Assembly (NCBI RefSeq): GCF_029643425.1 | Contig: NZ_CP119106.1 | Coordinates: 2,046,001 to 2,110,000 of the forward strand | Length of the DNA stretch: 64,000 nucleotides | From: Isoptericola sp. AK164 | GTDB taxonomy: Bacteria > Actinomycetota > Actinomycetes > Actinomycetales > Cellulomonadaceae | Reading direction: 5' to 3' | In this document: positions 1 to 8,753 of the stretch, in pieces | Layout of the letters: each line of letters opens with the position of its first letter | How positions within the stretch are numbered: the first letter of the stretch is position 1 | Made by a program: the position numbers and the translations under genes | Notes under the pieces: generated by a model | What the model saw: only the letters and a program-made list of their open reading frames with translations | Told to the model about the DNA's origin: nothing | The model's database searches: none

Positions 1-1488
1 CCGTCGATGGCGCTCGAGGAGTACCACGGCGCCGGCCCGGAGACGATGCAGGGCCAGCTCATGTCCGTGGCCTTCGCCTCGACGCTGGACCTCTCGTTCG
101 AGGTGCGCGGCGGTCTGCTCATGCGGCAGATCCACCACTGGGCGGCCCTGATCTTCATGGCCGCGATCGTGGTGCACATGATGCGCGTGTTCTTCACCGG
201 CGCGTTCCGCAAGCCGCGCGAGATCAACTGGCTCGTCGGCACCGTCCTGCTGATCCTGGGCCTGGCCGCCGGCTTCTCCGGCTACTCCCTGCCGGACGAC
301 GTGCTCTCCGGCAACGGCCTGCGCATCACCGACGGCGTCATCAAGTCGATCCCCGTGATCGGCTCGTACATGTCGTACTTCGTCTTTGGCGGCGAGTTCC
401 CGGGCGAGCACATCATCCCGCGCCTGTTCACCGTGCACATCCTGCTGGTGCCGGCGCTGATCCTCGCTCTGATCGGTGTGCACCTGTTCCTCATGGTGCT
501 GCACAAGCACACCCAGTTCCCGGGCGGCGGCCGCACCGACAAGAACGTCGTCGGCTACCCGCTCTTCCCCGTCTACATCGCCAAGATGGGCGGCAACTTC
601 TTCATCGTCTTCGGCATCCTCGCCCTGATGGGTGCCACGATGAGCATCAACAACGTCTGGAACTATGGGCCGTACGACCCCTCCCCCGTCGGCGCCGGTG
701 CGCAGCCCGACTGGTACATGCTGTTTCTCGAGGGATCGTTGCGTCTGATGCCGGGTGCGGGGACGGAGTGGGTCCTCTTCGGCTACACGCTGTCCCTCAA
801 CGTGCTGATCCCCGCCGTGGTGATCCCGGGTCTGCTGTTCACGTTCCTGTTCGCCTACCCGTTCGTCGAGGCCAAGGTGACCGGTGACAAGCGTGAGCAC
901 CACGTCCTGGACCGCCCGCGCAACGTCCCCGTCCGCACGGGCCTGGGAGTCGCGTTCCTGACGGCGTTCATCATCCTGGCGCTCGCCGGGTCGAACGACC
1001 TCATCGCGACGCACTTCGGGATGTCGCTCAACCAGATCACCTGGGCCTTCCGCATCTTGTTCTTCGCCGGACCGGTCATCGCGTTCTGGATCACCAAGCG
1101 GATCTGCCTCGGCCTGCAGCGCAAGGACCGCGAGCTTGTCCTCCACGGGCACGAGACCGGTCGGATCGTGCGGTTCGCCAACGGCGAGTACATCGAGGTC
1201 CACCGTCCGCTGGACGAGCAGGAGCGCTGGCTGCGCGTCAACTACACCGCGCACAAGCCGCTCGAGATCGAGCCCGCCACGGACGCACGGGGCGTCAAGC
1301 GTCCGGGCTACAAGGCCGAGAAGCGCTGGCAGCGTCTGTCGCGGTTCTTCTACGAGGACCGCGTCGAGCCGGTGACCCCGGCCGAGCTCGCCGCCGCCCA
1401 CTCGCACGGTGAGCACGACGAGATCGCTGCCGCCCAGACCTCCCCCGAGGTGACCTCGGGGGCGACGAACGTCGAGCAGGAGCGCTGA
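1..1488 (+). CDS. qcrB: Cytochrome bc1 complex cytochrome b subunit (5' partial)
   Basis: Membrane cytochrome b of the menaquinol:cytochrome c reductase that feeds the aa3 oxidase encoded nearby. The frame is open from base 1, so the start and the first membrane helix lie outside the window. Visible: helix-B haem histidines 14 residues apart in IHHWAALIFMAAIVVHMMR, a second pair 15 apart in the next helix (VHILL...IGVHLF), and the actinobacterial PDWY form of the Qo-site PEWY motif (AQPDWYMLF). A long hydrophilic C-terminal tail of about 130 residues follows the last helices, as in other actinobacterial QcrB proteins. It is followed by a strong hairpin, so it ends its operon (qcrCAB upstream is inferred). 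Confidence 0.96.
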   Translation, partial: PSMALEEYHGAGPETMQGQLMSVAFASTLDLSFEVRGGLLMRQIHHWAALIFMAAIVVHMMRVFFTGAFRKPREINWLVGTVLLILGLAAGFSGYSLPDDVLSGNGLRITDGVIKSIPVIGSYMSYFVFGGEFPGEHIIPRLFTVHILLVPALILALIGVHLFLMVLHKHTQFPGGGRTDKNVVGYPLFPVYIAKMGGNFFIVFGILALMGATMSINNVWNYGPYDPSPVGAGAQPDWYMLFLEGSLRLMPGAGTEWVLFGYTLSLNVLIPAVVIPGLLFTFLFAYPFVEAKVTGDKREHHVLDRPRNVPVRTGLGVAFLTAFIILALAGSNDLIATHFGMSLNQITWAFRILFFAGPVIAFWITKRICLGLQRKDRELVLHGHETGRIVRFANGEYIEVHRPLDEQERWLRVNYTAHKPLEIEPATDARGVKRPGYKAEKRWQRLSRFFYEDRVEPVTPAELAAAHSHGEHDEIAAAQTSPEVTSGATNVEQER

Positions 1489-1506
1489 GACTCCTGCCAG
1501 GTTCCG

Positions 1507-1563
1507 ACAGAGGCCCGCGTGCCCGATGACCCGCTCCGGCGGGCACGGCACGCGGGTCTCTGT
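1507..1563 (+). terminator. Hairpin terminator after qcrB
   Basis: A 17-bp stem with one G-T pair (arms 1507-1523 and 1547-1563) starts 18 nt after the qcrB stop. No long T run follows, as is usual in high-GC actinomycetes. Confidence 0.8.
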
Positions 1564-1564
1564 C

Positions 1565-1641
1565 TATCCTGCACCGGGGGTCGGTACGGCTGACCCACCG
1601 GGACGACGAGACACACGCCGCACACGTTCGACGTGGTGCGG
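1565..1641 (+). promoter_or_regulatory. Candidate sodA promoter and leader hairpin
   Basis: TATCCT at 1565-1570 is a plausible -10 box directly after the qcrB terminator. The leader contains a short hairpin (about 1618-1626 with 1632-1641) upstream of the GGAGGT ribosome-binding site of sodA. No clear -35 was seen; the role of the hairpin is unknown. Confidence 0.35.
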
Positions 1642-1664
1642 CCCGACACCGGAGGTACACCAGC

Positions 1665-2288
1665 ATGGCCGTCTACACGCTGCCTGACCTGCCCTACGAC
1701 TACAGCGCCCTCGAGCCGCACATCAGCGGCAAGATCATGGAGCTGCACCACGACAAGCACCACGCCGCCTACGTCGCCGGCGCGAACACCGCGCTGGACA
1801 AGCTGGCCGAGGCGCGCGAGTCGGGCGACCTCGCGGCGGTCAACCTGCACGAGAAGAACCTCGCGTTCAACCTCGGCGGGCACACCAACCACACCATCTT
1901 CTGGAACAACCTGTCCCCCGAGGGCGGCGGCGAGCCCACCGGCGAGCTGGCCGAGGCCATCAAGGACCAGTTCGGCTCCTTCGCCGCGTTCCAGGCGCAC
2001 TTCGCCGCCACCGCCACCGGCATCCAGGGCTCCGGCTGGGCCGTGCTCGGCTGGGACTCCATCGGCCAGCGGATGCTGATCTTCCAGCTCTTCGACCAGC
2101 AGGCCAACGTCCCGGTCGGCATCACCCCGCTGCTCATGCTCGACATGTGGGAGCACGCCTTCTACCTGGACTACCTCAACGTCAAGGCCGAGTACGTCAA
2201 GGCGTTCTGGAACCTCGCCAACTGGCAGGACGTCGCCGCCCGCCTCGAGCGCGCCCGCACCGCCACGAACGGCCTCCTGACCGCCTGA
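1665..2288 (+). CDS. sodA: Superoxide dismutase, Mn-type (Fe/Mn family)
   Basis: Cytosolic dismutation of superoxide to peroxide and oxygen. The 207-residue length is normal. The four metal ligands are visible: His28 (ELHHDKHH), His76 ([10 protein letters not shown]), Asp160 and His164 (LDMWEHAFY). Gly72 replaces the Gln of classical Fe enzymes, and Gln145 (DQQANVP) stands where the mycobacterial Fe enzyme has His; both favour manganese, though metal choice cannot be proven from sequence. Start chosen from GGAGGT eight bases upstream. It has its own terminator and probably its own promoter, so it is monocistronic and convergent to ctaF. Confidence 0.97.
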   Translation: MAVYTLPDLPYDYSALEPHISGKIMELHHDKHHAAYVAGANTALDKLAEARESGDLAAVNLHEKNLAFNLGGHTNHTIFWNNLSPEGGGEPTGELAEAIKDQFGSFAAFQAHFAATATGIQGSGWAVLGWDSIGQRMLIFQLFDQQANVPVGITPLLMLDMWEHAFYLDYLNVKAEYVKAFWNLANWQDVAARLERARTATNGLLTA

Positions 2289-2326
2289 GAGGCCGCACGG
2301 GCCCACACAGGGCCTTGGCGAACCGC

Positions 2327-2361
2327 GAGAGCCCCGGACAGCTGTGCTGTCCGGGGCTCTC
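2327..2361 (+). terminator. Hairpin terminator after sodA
   Basis: A perfect 15-bp stem (arms 2327-2341 and 2347-2361) with a 5-nt loop, 38 nt after the sodA stop. Confidence 0.85.
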
Positions 2362-2370
2362 CTCGTCCCG

Positions 2371-2450
2371 CCAGGTAGGCAATCTCCAGCCGAGGTAGGC
2401 ATCCTCCAGCCGAGGTAGGCAAGTTCCGGCCGAGGTAGGCAACCCCGGCC
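2371..2450 (+). repeat. Left array of 20-bp repeat (forward orientation)
   Basis: Four adjacent units with an exact 20-bp period, beginning at 2371, 2391, 2411 and 2431. The core is cgAGGTAGGCA(A) followed by a variable C-rich half. Weaker units seem to continue at 2471 and 2491 in the same phase (cgaggcggac, cgaggcagtg). The unit is the reverse complement of the right array. Confidence 0.85.
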
Positions 2451-2680
2451 GGGAATGGGGCTCCATCCCGCGAGGCGGACGACCTTCCGGCGAGGCAGTG
2501 CGCCGTGTCCGTGAGGTCCGGTGAGGCCGACGCACTGACCGGGCGGGCGACGTCCGGCTTGGTCTGCCGGCCCTCGTGGCTGGGAAGCCTTCCCGGATGG
2601 CCCGAGGCAGGGTACGCGGACGGCCGGCCCCCACATGGCCCGGTGCGACAAGACCTCCCAGATCTACCGCACGGCCACAC
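2451..2680. other. Noncoding spacer between the two repeat arrays
   Basis: About 230 bp with no credible gene. Open frames here have no Shine-Dalgarno signal and are only low-complexity translations. Degenerate 20-bp repeat units occupy the left third; nothing recognised in the rest. Confidence 0.5.
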
Positions 2681-2820
2681 GGTGGCCTACTTCGGAGGGA
2701 TGTTGCCTACTTCGGCCGGAGGTTGCCTACCTCGGCCGGAGGTTTGCCTACCTGGTGGGGACCTTGCCTACCTCGGCCCAGAGTTGCCTACCTCGCCGGG
2801 AGGTTGCCTACCTCGCGGGA
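2681..2820 (-). repeat. Right array of 20-bp repeat (inverted orientation)
   Basis: Seven units starting at 2681, 2701, 2721, 2742, 2762, 2782 and 2802, period 20 with one 21-bp step. The core is TTGCCTACCTCGGCCGGAG with substitutions, i.e. the inverted form of the left array. It ends eight bases before the ctaF terminator hairpin. Confidence 0.85.
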
Positions 2821-2827
2821 CGACGAG

Positions 2828-2860
2828 AGGGGCCCTGCACCATGCGGTGCAGGACCCCTT
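2828..2860 (-). terminator. Terminator of the ctaCDF operon
   Basis: A 13-bp stem (2828-2840 with 2847-2859, one G-T pair), 18 bases downstream of the ctaF stop and followed, in the minus direction, by the right repeat array. Confidence 0.75.
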
Positions 2861-2877
2861 TCGAGGAACGCTGTGGA

Positions 2878-3279
2878 TCAGTGGGCGTGCTGTCCCCGGC
2901 TGAACTCGAAGACCCAGCCGACGAGCCCGATGACGCCGACGATCGTGGCGATGTAGAACACCCACCAGCCGACGGCGAGCCCCAGGAAGGCGGCGGCCGC
3001 GGCGGCACCGATGACGAGCGGCCACCAGGACCACGGGGCGTAGACGCCCTGGTCGCCGGCACCCTGCTCGATCTCGCCGTTCTCGTCGTCCTCCGGACGC
3101 GGGTCGGTGTGCTTCGCCTGGACGACCAGGTAGGCCCCGATCATGGCCATGAGGGCTCCGACGAGCGGGATGCCCAGGTAACCCACCGGCTCCGTGAAGC
3201 CGGTGAACAGCCCGTACAGCACACCGACGACCACGAAGAACGGCGCGGTCCAGACGAAGAGCCGGATCTCGATCTTCAC
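2878..3279 (-). CDS. ctaF: Cytochrome c oxidase subunit IV, actinobacterial type
   Basis: Small membrane subunit of the aa3 oxidase, specific to Actinobacteria. 133 residues with an N-terminal hairpin of two helices (about 8-30 and 34-53), an acidic loop ([14 protein letters not shown]), the family's WSWWPLVIG segment and two closing helices. The start is GTG at 3279 and overlaps the ctaD stop by four bases (GTGA), so translation is coupled. Last gene of ctaC-ctaD-ctaF. Confidence 0.93.
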   Translation of the reverse strand: MKIEIRLFVWTAPFFVVVGVLYGLFTGFTEPVGYLGIPLVGALMAMIGAYLVVQAKHTDPRPEDDENGEIEQGAGDQGVYAPWSWWPLVIGAAAAAAFLGLAVGWWVFYIATIVGVIGLVGWVFEFSRGQHAH

Positions 3280-5111
3280 TTGGAGTCCTCCTCGCCCTCG
3301 GCCGGGCGGTCAGCGTCGAGGACGGTCGTGCTCGACTGGTGCTTCTCGGGGTAGTCCTTCCAGCTGAGCTCCTCGACCATCTCGTGCTGGCCGGTGCGGT
3401 CCGCTCCGCCGTAGACGCGCTCCAGGGCGCCCTCGTTCAGGTGAGGGTCCTCCATCGCGGCGACCTCCGGGTGGTGGAGGTCGAACGCCGGCGACTCCGA
3501 GCGGATCCGCGGCAGCGAGGTGAAGTTGTGCCGCGGCGGCGGGCAGGACGTCGCCCACTCGAGCGAGCGGCCGTAGCCCCACGGGTCGTCGACCTGCACC
3601 TTGGGGGCGTTCCGCCACGTGGTGTACACGTTCCACAGGAACGGCAGCGTCGAGGCGGCGAGGATGAACGCACCGACCGTCGAGAGCTGGTTCTCCCAGG
3701 TGAAGCCCTCCTCGGGCAGGTAGTCCGCGTACCGGCGGGCCATGCCCTCGACGCCCAGCCAGTGCTGGACGAGGAACGTCATGTGGAAGCCGACGAACAG
3801 GATCCAGAAGTGGATCTTGCCGAGGCGCTCGTTGAGCATGCGCCCGGTGAACTTCGGCCACCAGAAGTAGAAGCCGGCGAACATCGCGAACACCACGGTG
3901 CCGAAGACGACGTAGTGGAAGTGCGCCACGACGAAGTACGAGTCGGACAGGTGGAAGTCGAGCGCCGGGCTGGACAGGATGATGCCGGTCAGACCACCGA
4001 AGAGGAAGGTCACCAGGAAGCCGATCGACCAGAGCATCGGTGTCTCGAAGGTGATCTTCCCTCGCCACAGCGTGCCGATCCAGTTGAAGAACTTCACGCC
4101 GGTCGGGATCGCGATGAGCATCGTCATGAAGGCGAAGAACGGCAGCAGCACCGCACCGGTGACGTACATGTGGTGGGCCCACACCGTCACCGACAGGGCG
4201 GCGATCGCGATCGTCGCGTAGACCAGGCCCTTGTAGCCGAAGATCGGCTTCCGGCTGAAGACCGGGAAGATCTCGGACACGATGCCGAAGAACGGCAGCG
4301 CGATGATGTACACCTCGGGGTGGCCGAAGAACCAGAACAGGTGCTGCCACAGCACCGCTCCCCCGTTGTCCGGGTTGAACACCTGGGCGTCGAACCGGCG
4401 GTCCGCACCGAGGGCGAACAGCGCCGCGGCCAGCGGCGGGAACGCCATGAGGACCAGCAGGCTGGTGACCAGGGTGTTCCAGGTGAAGATCGGCATCCGG
4501 AACATCGTCATGCCGGGCGCACGCATGCAGATGATCGTGGTGATGAAGTTGACGGCACCGAGGATGGTGCCGAAACCACCCAGGGCGAGGCCGAAGACCC
4601 ACAGGTCTCCCCCGAGGCCTGGACTGAACGTCGTGTTCGACAGCGGCGCATAGGCGAACCAGCCGAAGGAGGCCGCGCCCTGCGGGGTGAAGAAGCCGCC
4701 GGCGGCGATGAGCCCGCCGAACAGGAACAGCCAGTACGCGAACATGTTCAGACGCGGGAACGCGACGTCCGGCGCACCGATCTGCAGCGGCATGATGACG
4801 TTGGCGAAGCCCGCGAACAGCGGCGTCGCGAACAGCAGCAGCATGATCGTGCCGTGCATCGTGAAGAGCTGGTTGTACTGCTCCTTGCTCTGCACGAGCT
4901 GGATGCCCGGCTCGAAGAGCTCGGCGCGGATGAGCAGCGCGAGGATGCCTCCCACGGCGAACCAGAGGAACGACGTGATGAGGTACATGTACCCGATCGT
5001 CTTGTGGTCGGTGGAGGTGATCCACTTGACCACGGTGCGACCCAGCGTCTGGCGCCTCGGCTGCAGGCCGGGGACGACCTCGGCGCCGTAGGCGGTCTCG
5101 GTGGTGGCCAT
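3276..5111 (-). CDS. ctaD: Cytochrome c oxidase subunit I
   Basis: Catalytic haem-copper subunit that reduces oxygen to water and pumps protons. 611 residues, twelve helices. The CuB ligands and the His-Tyr cross-link motif are present in [12 protein letters not shown], the second CuB His pair in [10 protein letters not shown], and the haem a/a3 histidines in [11 protein letters not shown] hydrophilic tail of about 90 residues follows the last helix. The start ATG shares its A with the ctaC TGA stop (TGATG), so it is coupled to ctaC, and its end overlaps ctaF. Confidence 0.98.
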   Translation of the reverse strand: MATTETAYGAEVVPGLQPRRQTLGRTVVKWITSTDHKTIGYMYLITSFLWFAVGGILALLIRAELFEPGIQLVQSKEQYNQLFTMHGTIMLLLFATPLFAGFANVIMPLQIGAPDVAFPRLNMFAYWLFLFGGLIAAGGFFTPQGAASFGWFAYAPLSNTTFSPGLGGDLWVFGLALGGFGTILGAVNFITTIICMRAPGMTMFRMPIFTWNTLVTSLLVLMAFPPLAAALFALGADRRFDAQVFNPDNGGAVLWQHLFWFFGHPEVYIIALPFFGIVSEIFPVFSRKPIFGYKGLVYATIAIAALSVTVWAHHMYVTGAVLLPFFAFMTMLIAIPTGVKFFNWIGTLWRGKITFETPMLWSIGFLVTFLFGGLTGIILSSPALDFHLSDSYFVVAHFHYVVFGTVVFAMFAGFYFWWPKFTGRMLNERLGKIHFWILFVGFHMTFLVQHWLGVEGMARRYADYLPEEGFTWENQLSTVGAFILAASTLPFLWNVYTTWRNAPKVQVDDPWGYGRSLEWATSCPPPRHNFTSLPRIRSESPAFDLHHPEVAAMEDPHLNEGALERVYGGADRTGQHEMVEELSWKDYPEKHQSSTTVLDADRPAEGEEDSK

Positions 5112-6034
5112 CAGCCCTCGACCTCCGGGATCGTCTCGTCAGTGGAGAACTCGGAGTGCTGCTGGCGGTTCAGGTCCAGACCGAGCTCGCCGGTCTGACC
5201 CTGAGCGCGCAGCTCCTCCATCTGTGCGTCGTACTCGGCGCGGTCGACGACCTCGACGTTGAAGAGCATGCCGGAGTGGAACTCGCCGCAGAGCTCGGCG
5301 CACTTGCCGGCGTAGGTGCCTTCACGCTCGGGGACGACCTGGAACGTGTTCGTCTTGCCCGGGATCATGTCCATCTTGAACAGGAACGCCGGGATCCAGA
5401 AGGAGTGGATGACGTCACGGGAGTCGACGGTGAACTCGACGCGCTCACCGACGGGCAGGTACAGCGTCGGCAGGTCCTCGGAGGTCCCGGGAGCGTCGTT
5501 GACCGTCTCCTCCTCCGTCACGGAACCCGGCTCCAGCAGGTGCTGGCCGGTCTCGTAGACGTCGTCGTCGAGGTAGTTGAAGTCCCAGCTCCACTGCTTG
5601 CCGATGACCTGGATGTTGACGTCGGGCTCCTCGGAGGTGTCGAGGATCGCCGTCATGTCGCGGTTCGTGTAGAAGAACAGCACGAGGATCATGAGCGTCG
5701 GCACGATCGTGTACATGATCTCGAGCGGCATGTGGTACCGCGTCTGGACCGGCAGTCGCTCGTCGCCGCGGCGCTTGCGGTAGGCGGCGACGCACCAGAG
5801 CATGAGGCCCCAGGTGATGACGCCGACGGCGAGCGCGGCGACCCACGAGCCGTTCCACAGGTTGGTGATCCGCTCGGTCTGGTTCGTCACCTCCCCGTCG
5901 GTGTATCCCGGGAGGTATCCGCGCTGGACGGCGTCGCTGGCGCAGCCGGTGGCGAACGCTGCGACCGCGACGGCGAGCGCCGTCGCACGCAGCGCCATCG
6001 ACCGCCGGGTGCGGGTGGTGCTCTTCGAGTGCAA
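5111..6034 (-). CDS. ctaC: Cytochrome c oxidase subunit II (lipoprotein)
   Basis: Electron-entry subunit of the aa3 oxidase. The CuA motif [13 protein letters not shown] is complete, and the tryptophan region [10 protein letters not shown] is present. Two membrane helices lie near residues 50-70 and 92-112. I choose the TTG at 6034 (307 residues) because it gives a proper lipoprotein signal: basic n-region (K, R, R-R), hydrophobic stretch, lipobox FATGC. It also has AAAGG six bases upstream. Starting at the internal ATG (5998) would remove most of the positive charge. First gene of the operon; TAGGCT (minus strand, 6119-6114) is a possible -10. Confidence 0.93.
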   Translation of the reverse strand: MHSKSTTRTRRSMALRATALAVAVAAFATGCASDAVQRGYLPGYTDGEVTNQTERITNLWNGSWVAALAVGVITWGLMLWCVAAYRKRRGDERLPVQTRYHMPLEIMYTIVPTLMILVLFFYTNRDMTAILDTSEEPDVNIQVIGKQWSWDFNYLDDDVYETGQHLLEPGSVTEEETVNDAPGTSEDLPTLYLPVGERVEFTVDSRDVIHSFWIPAFLFKMDMIPGKTNTFQVVPEREGTYAGKCAELCGEFHSGMLFNVEVVDRAEYDAQMEELRAQGQTGELGLDLNRQQHSEFSTDETIPEVEG

Positions 6035-6307
6035 GGGAGGCCTTTCACGTCTCGTCCGACCGCCGCGTCCTGAGGCAGGGCGCACGGGTGGGACCTTCGT
6101 CCTCGATGGGAGCAGCCTAGCGCGACCTTCACGGTTTCGACGCCAGAAGACCCCCCTTCCTACGTGACGGGACAGGGTCCCGACGTCGCCATCCGCCCTG
6201 TTCGCGACGCCCGGCTGGGCCGTGTCAGATCGCACCGGGGTTTCGCGACACCGAGGACGTCGGCGGCATGATGGTGACGACGCTGCGACGCCCATCGAGA
6301 GGCCCCT

Positions 6308-7465
6308 GTGACACATCCCACCTCGCCGACGCCGACCCGGACCCCTCTGGACAACGGCGGCTCGGCGCCCCTGCACCCCCTGGCCCGGCAGGCGCTGGTC
6401 CAGGCCCTCGACGAGGGCTGGGCGGACCCCCGGCGCCTGCACGCCGAGGGGCGGCGCGCGGCCGCACTGCTCGACGGCGCGCGCGAGGCCGTGGCCGGCG
6501 TGCTGGGCGTGCGCACCGAGGAGGTCCGGTTCACGCCGTCGCACACGGCCTCGCTGCACTCCGCGGTGGCGCAGGTGGTCCGGGCCCGACGGCGGCACGG
6601 ACGCGGCGTCGTCGTCGGTGCGGCCGAGCGCGCGGCGATCCTGCACGCGGCCGACCACGCCGCGGGCCCCGGCGGACGCACCACGACCGGCGTCGACCGG
6701 CAGGGGCGCGTGGACGCCGACGAGCTCTCCCGGACCGCCCGCGCCGACGGCGTCGCCCTGGCGGCGCTGCAGCACGCCAACGGCGAGGTCGGCACGCTCC
6801 AGCCCGTCGCGGCGGTGCACGCCGCGCTGGGGGGCTCGGGCGTGCCCCTGCTCGTGGACGCGGGCGCGTCGGTCGGGCACACGGAGCTGCCGACGGCGTG
6901 GGACCTGCTGGCGGCGGACCCGGCGGACTGGGGCGGGCCGCGGGGCGTGGGTGTCCTGGCGGTGCGGCACCGCACCCGGACGGTCCCCGACGGGCCCGAG
7001 GACCCGGATCCCTGGGCCCCCGGCGGCGTCAGCGTGCCCGCGGCGTTCGCCGCCGCCGTCTCCCTGCAGGCGGTCGCCCAGGACGTCGCCGCCGAGGACG
7101 CACGCCGCCGCGCCCTGGTCGACCGGATCCGGGCCGCCGTCGCACAGATCCCGGACGTCGAGGTGGTGGGCGACCCGGTCGACCGGCTCCCCCACGTCGT
7201 GACGTTCTCTTTCCTCTACGTCGACGGCGAGGCGATGGTGACCGAGCTGGACCGCGCGGGGTACGCCGTCGGCTCCGGGTCCGCCTGCACGGCCGGCACC
7301 CTGGAGCCCTCGCACGTCCTGGCGGCGATGGGCGTCCTCACGCACGGCAACGTGCGTGTCGCCCTGGACCGGTCGACCACGGCCGAGGACGTCGACCGGT
7401 TCCTCGCCGTGCTGCCGGGCGCGGTCGCGCACGTGCGCGACGCGCTGGGGGTGTCCGGGCTGTGA
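6308..7465 (+). CDS. NifS/IscS-like fold protein lacking the PLP lysine (possible pseudo-cysteine desulfurase)
   Basis: A class-V aminotransferase fold with the shape of a class I cysteine desulfurase (385 residues; GTG start). It keeps the mobile loop with the persulfide cysteine (GSGSACTAG, Cys327, then EPSHVL), the HANGEVGT segment (156-163) and Asp184 for the pyridine nitrogen. The Schiff-base lysine (normally S-G-H-K before GPKG) is replaced: the region reads PADWGGPRGVG, with Asp207 at the Lys position. The PLP-stacking His is Arg108. The whole protein contains no lysine. It therefore cannot hold PLP as an internal aldimine; it may be a persulfide carrier or have another role. It overlaps a TusA-like gene by GTGA, which suggests a sulfur relay. 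Confidence 0.85.
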   Translation: MTHPTSPTPTRTPLDNGGSAPLHPLARQALVQALDEGWADPRRLHAEGRRAAALLDGAREAVAGVLGVRTEEVRFTPSHTASLHSAVAQVVRARRRHGRGVVVGAAERAAILHAADHAAGPGGRTTTGVDRQGRVDADELSRTARADGVALAALQHANGEVGTLQPVAAVHAALGGSGVPLLVDAGASVGHTELPTAWDLLAADPADWGGPRGVGVLAVRHRTRTVPDGPEDPDPWAPGGVSVPAAFAAAVSLQAVAQDVAAEDARRRALVDRIRAAVAQIPDVEVVGDPVDRLPHVVTFSFLYVDGEAMVTELDRAGYAVGSGSACTAGTLEPSHVLAAMGVLTHGNVRVALDRSTTAEDVDRFLAVLPGAVAHVRDALGVSGL

Positions 7466-7719
7466 GCACCGTGCCGGAGGTCGTCGACGCGCGCGGGCTG
7501 CGCTGCCCGCTGCCCGTGGTGCGGCTGGCCGCCCGCGCGAAGGAGCTGGCCGCCGGCAGCGAGGTCACGGTGCTCGCCACCGACCCGGCCGCGCGGTACG
7601 ACGTGCCGGCCTGGGCCCGGCTGCGGGGCCACGTGATGGTGGCCGAGGAGCACCACCCCGTGAACGACGAAGCGGACGGCGGGCCCTGGTGGGCCCTGAC
7701 CGTCCGCCTCGAGGACTAG
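7462..7719 (+). CDS. TusA/SirA-like sulfur carrier
   Basis: 85 residues with the diagnostic DARGLRCPLPVVRL segment; Cys15 in the CPxP motif is the persulfide carrier residue of TusA proteins. GTG start at 7462 inside the preceding stop (GTGA overlap), so it is co-translated with the lysine-free NifS-like protein. TusA normally receives sulfur from IscS and passes it to tRNA thiolation or molybdopterin pathways; which acceptor is used here is unknown. Which enzyme loads it is also open, since its partner appears unable to bind PLP. Confidence 0.87.
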   Translation: MSTVPEVVDARGLRCPLPVVRLAARAKELAAGSEVTVLATDPAARYDVPAWARLRGHVMVAEEHHPVNDEADGGPWWALTVRLED

Positions 7720-7721
7720 CG

Positions 7722-7740
7722 GCCGGCTCGACGAGCCGGC
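7722..7740. terminator. Short hairpin between convergent genes
   Basis: A 9-bp GC-rich inverted repeat (7722-7730 / 7732-7740) lies between the TusA-like stop and the stop of the A-type Fe-S protein. It could serve both directions. Confidence 0.55.
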
Positions 7741-7748
7741 GGGGTCGA

Positions 7749-8099
7749 TCAGCCGAAGGAGCCGCCGCAGGCGCAGGACTCGCCGGCGTTGGGGTTGTCG
7801 ATCGTGAAGCCCTGCTTTTCGATCGTGTCGGCGAAGTCGATCTTCGCGCCGTCGAGGTAGGGCACGCTCATGCGGTCCACGACGACCTCGACGCCGTCGT
7901 AGTCGCGCAGCGCGTCCCCGTCGAGCAGGCGCTCGTCGAAGTACAGCTGGTAGATGAGGCCGGAGCAGCCGCCGGGCTGGACGGCGACGCGCAGGCGCAG
8001 GTCGTCGCGCCCCTCCTGCTCGAGGAGGCTGCGGACCTTGTTCGCGGCGACCTCGGAGAGCTCGACGCCGTGCGTGGCGATCTCGGTGGTGTCGGTCAT
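7749..8099 (-). CDS. erpA: A-type iron-sulfur carrier (HesB/IscA/ErpA family)
   Basis: 116 residues with the three conserved cysteines of Fe-S carrier proteins: Cys45 (GGCSGLIY) and Cys109/Cys111 (CACGGSF). It binds or delivers an Fe-S cluster to apo-proteins in the cytosol. The ATG at 8099 has GGAGGAAG directly upstream. It faces the NifS-like/TusA-like pair convergently and lies close to nadA, whose product needs a 4Fe-4S cluster; a functional link is only inferred. The symbol reflects family, not a tested function. Confidence 0.93.
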   Translation of the reverse strand: MTDTTEIATHGVELSEVAANKVRSLLEQEGRDDLRLRVAVQPGGCSGLIYQLYFDERLLDGDALRDYDGVEVVVDRMSVPYLDGAKIDFADTIEKQGFTIDNPNAGESCACGGSFG

Positions 8100-8178
8100 G
8101 CTTCCTCCAACAGGTGGGCCGGTACGGCTGTTCCCGATCCTACGCCCGAATTCTCCGGCGTCGATGACGTGGCTCACA

Positions 8179-8709
8179 TCACTCGTCGTCGGCGGCCCAC
8201 GCGGGCGCCCAGGTCCGCGCGACGCGGGCGACGGCGTCCTCGGCGGGCACGGGACCGACCTCGTGCGCCCCGGCGACCCCTGCTCCGGCGAGCTCGCGGC
8301 GCGTGGCCTCGCTGCGTCCGGCCAGCACGACGACGGGCACGGCGTGGGGGGCGGCGGCCTGCGCAGCGGAGTGCACCGGTCCGGCGTGCAGCGCGGCGCC
8401 GTCCAGGACGGGGGTGTGCACGACGACGAGGTCGGCCTCCGCGACGCGCTCGTGCAGCAGCCGCACCTCCGGCCGCGGGGCGGGCGGCACGACGCTGGAC
8501 AGCCCGAGCTCGGTCGTGGGGACGAACACCCCGGGCGACGGCGACCCGTCGGGCGGGCCGGTCGACGCCGCGGGGCCGGGCGGCAGCACCATGGGTTCGA
8601 CGACGCAGCGGGGAGCGGCGGCGGTCCAGGCGGCGGCCAGCGCCGTCGCGGCGGTGCGGTCGGGGTCGTCCGGTCCACCGTCGGCGGTGGCCAGCAGCAG
8701 TACGTGCAC
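8179..8709 (-). CDS. Hypothetical protein, glycerate-kinase-like remnant
   Basis: 176 residues, GTG start at 8709. The C-terminal third (HAVPVVVLAGRSEATRRELAGAGVAGAHEV) resembles the end of actinobacterial type-1 glycerate kinases, and the N-terminus (MHVLLLATADG) resembles their opening strand. Most of the intervening catalytic region is absent or unrecognisable, so it is at best a shortened or degenerate relative. The frame is intact and the codon use matches its neighbours, so it is probably expressed. It is divergent from nadA with about 44 bp between the starts. Family assignment is from memory of related proteins and is uncertain. Confidence 0.5.
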   Translation of the reverse strand: MHVLLLATADGGPDDPDRTAATALAAAWTAAAPRCVVEPMVLPPGPAASTGPPDGSPSPGVFVPTTELGLSSVVPPAPRPEVRLLHERVAEADLVVVHTPVLDGAALHAGPVHSAAQAAAPHAVPVVVLAGRSEATRRELAGAGVAGAHEVGPVPAEDAVARVARTWAPAWAADDE

Positions 8710-8753
8710 GAGACCGATCGTGGCACACGACGCGGGCGTGGGAGGATGAGGGC

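Noticed and set aside
2371-2820. CRISPR-like array
   Set aside because: Units are 20 bp back to back with no unique spacers, two orientations are present, and no cas genes are near.
2505-3354. Small plus-strand genes over the repeat arrays and ctaF
   Set aside because: No ribosome-binding sites; sequences are translations of the repeats or antisense to ctaF.
5111-7432. Extended 773-residue form of CtaC
   Set aside because: The extra N-terminus runs antisense through the NifS-like gene; the lipoprotein signal fixes the start at 6034.
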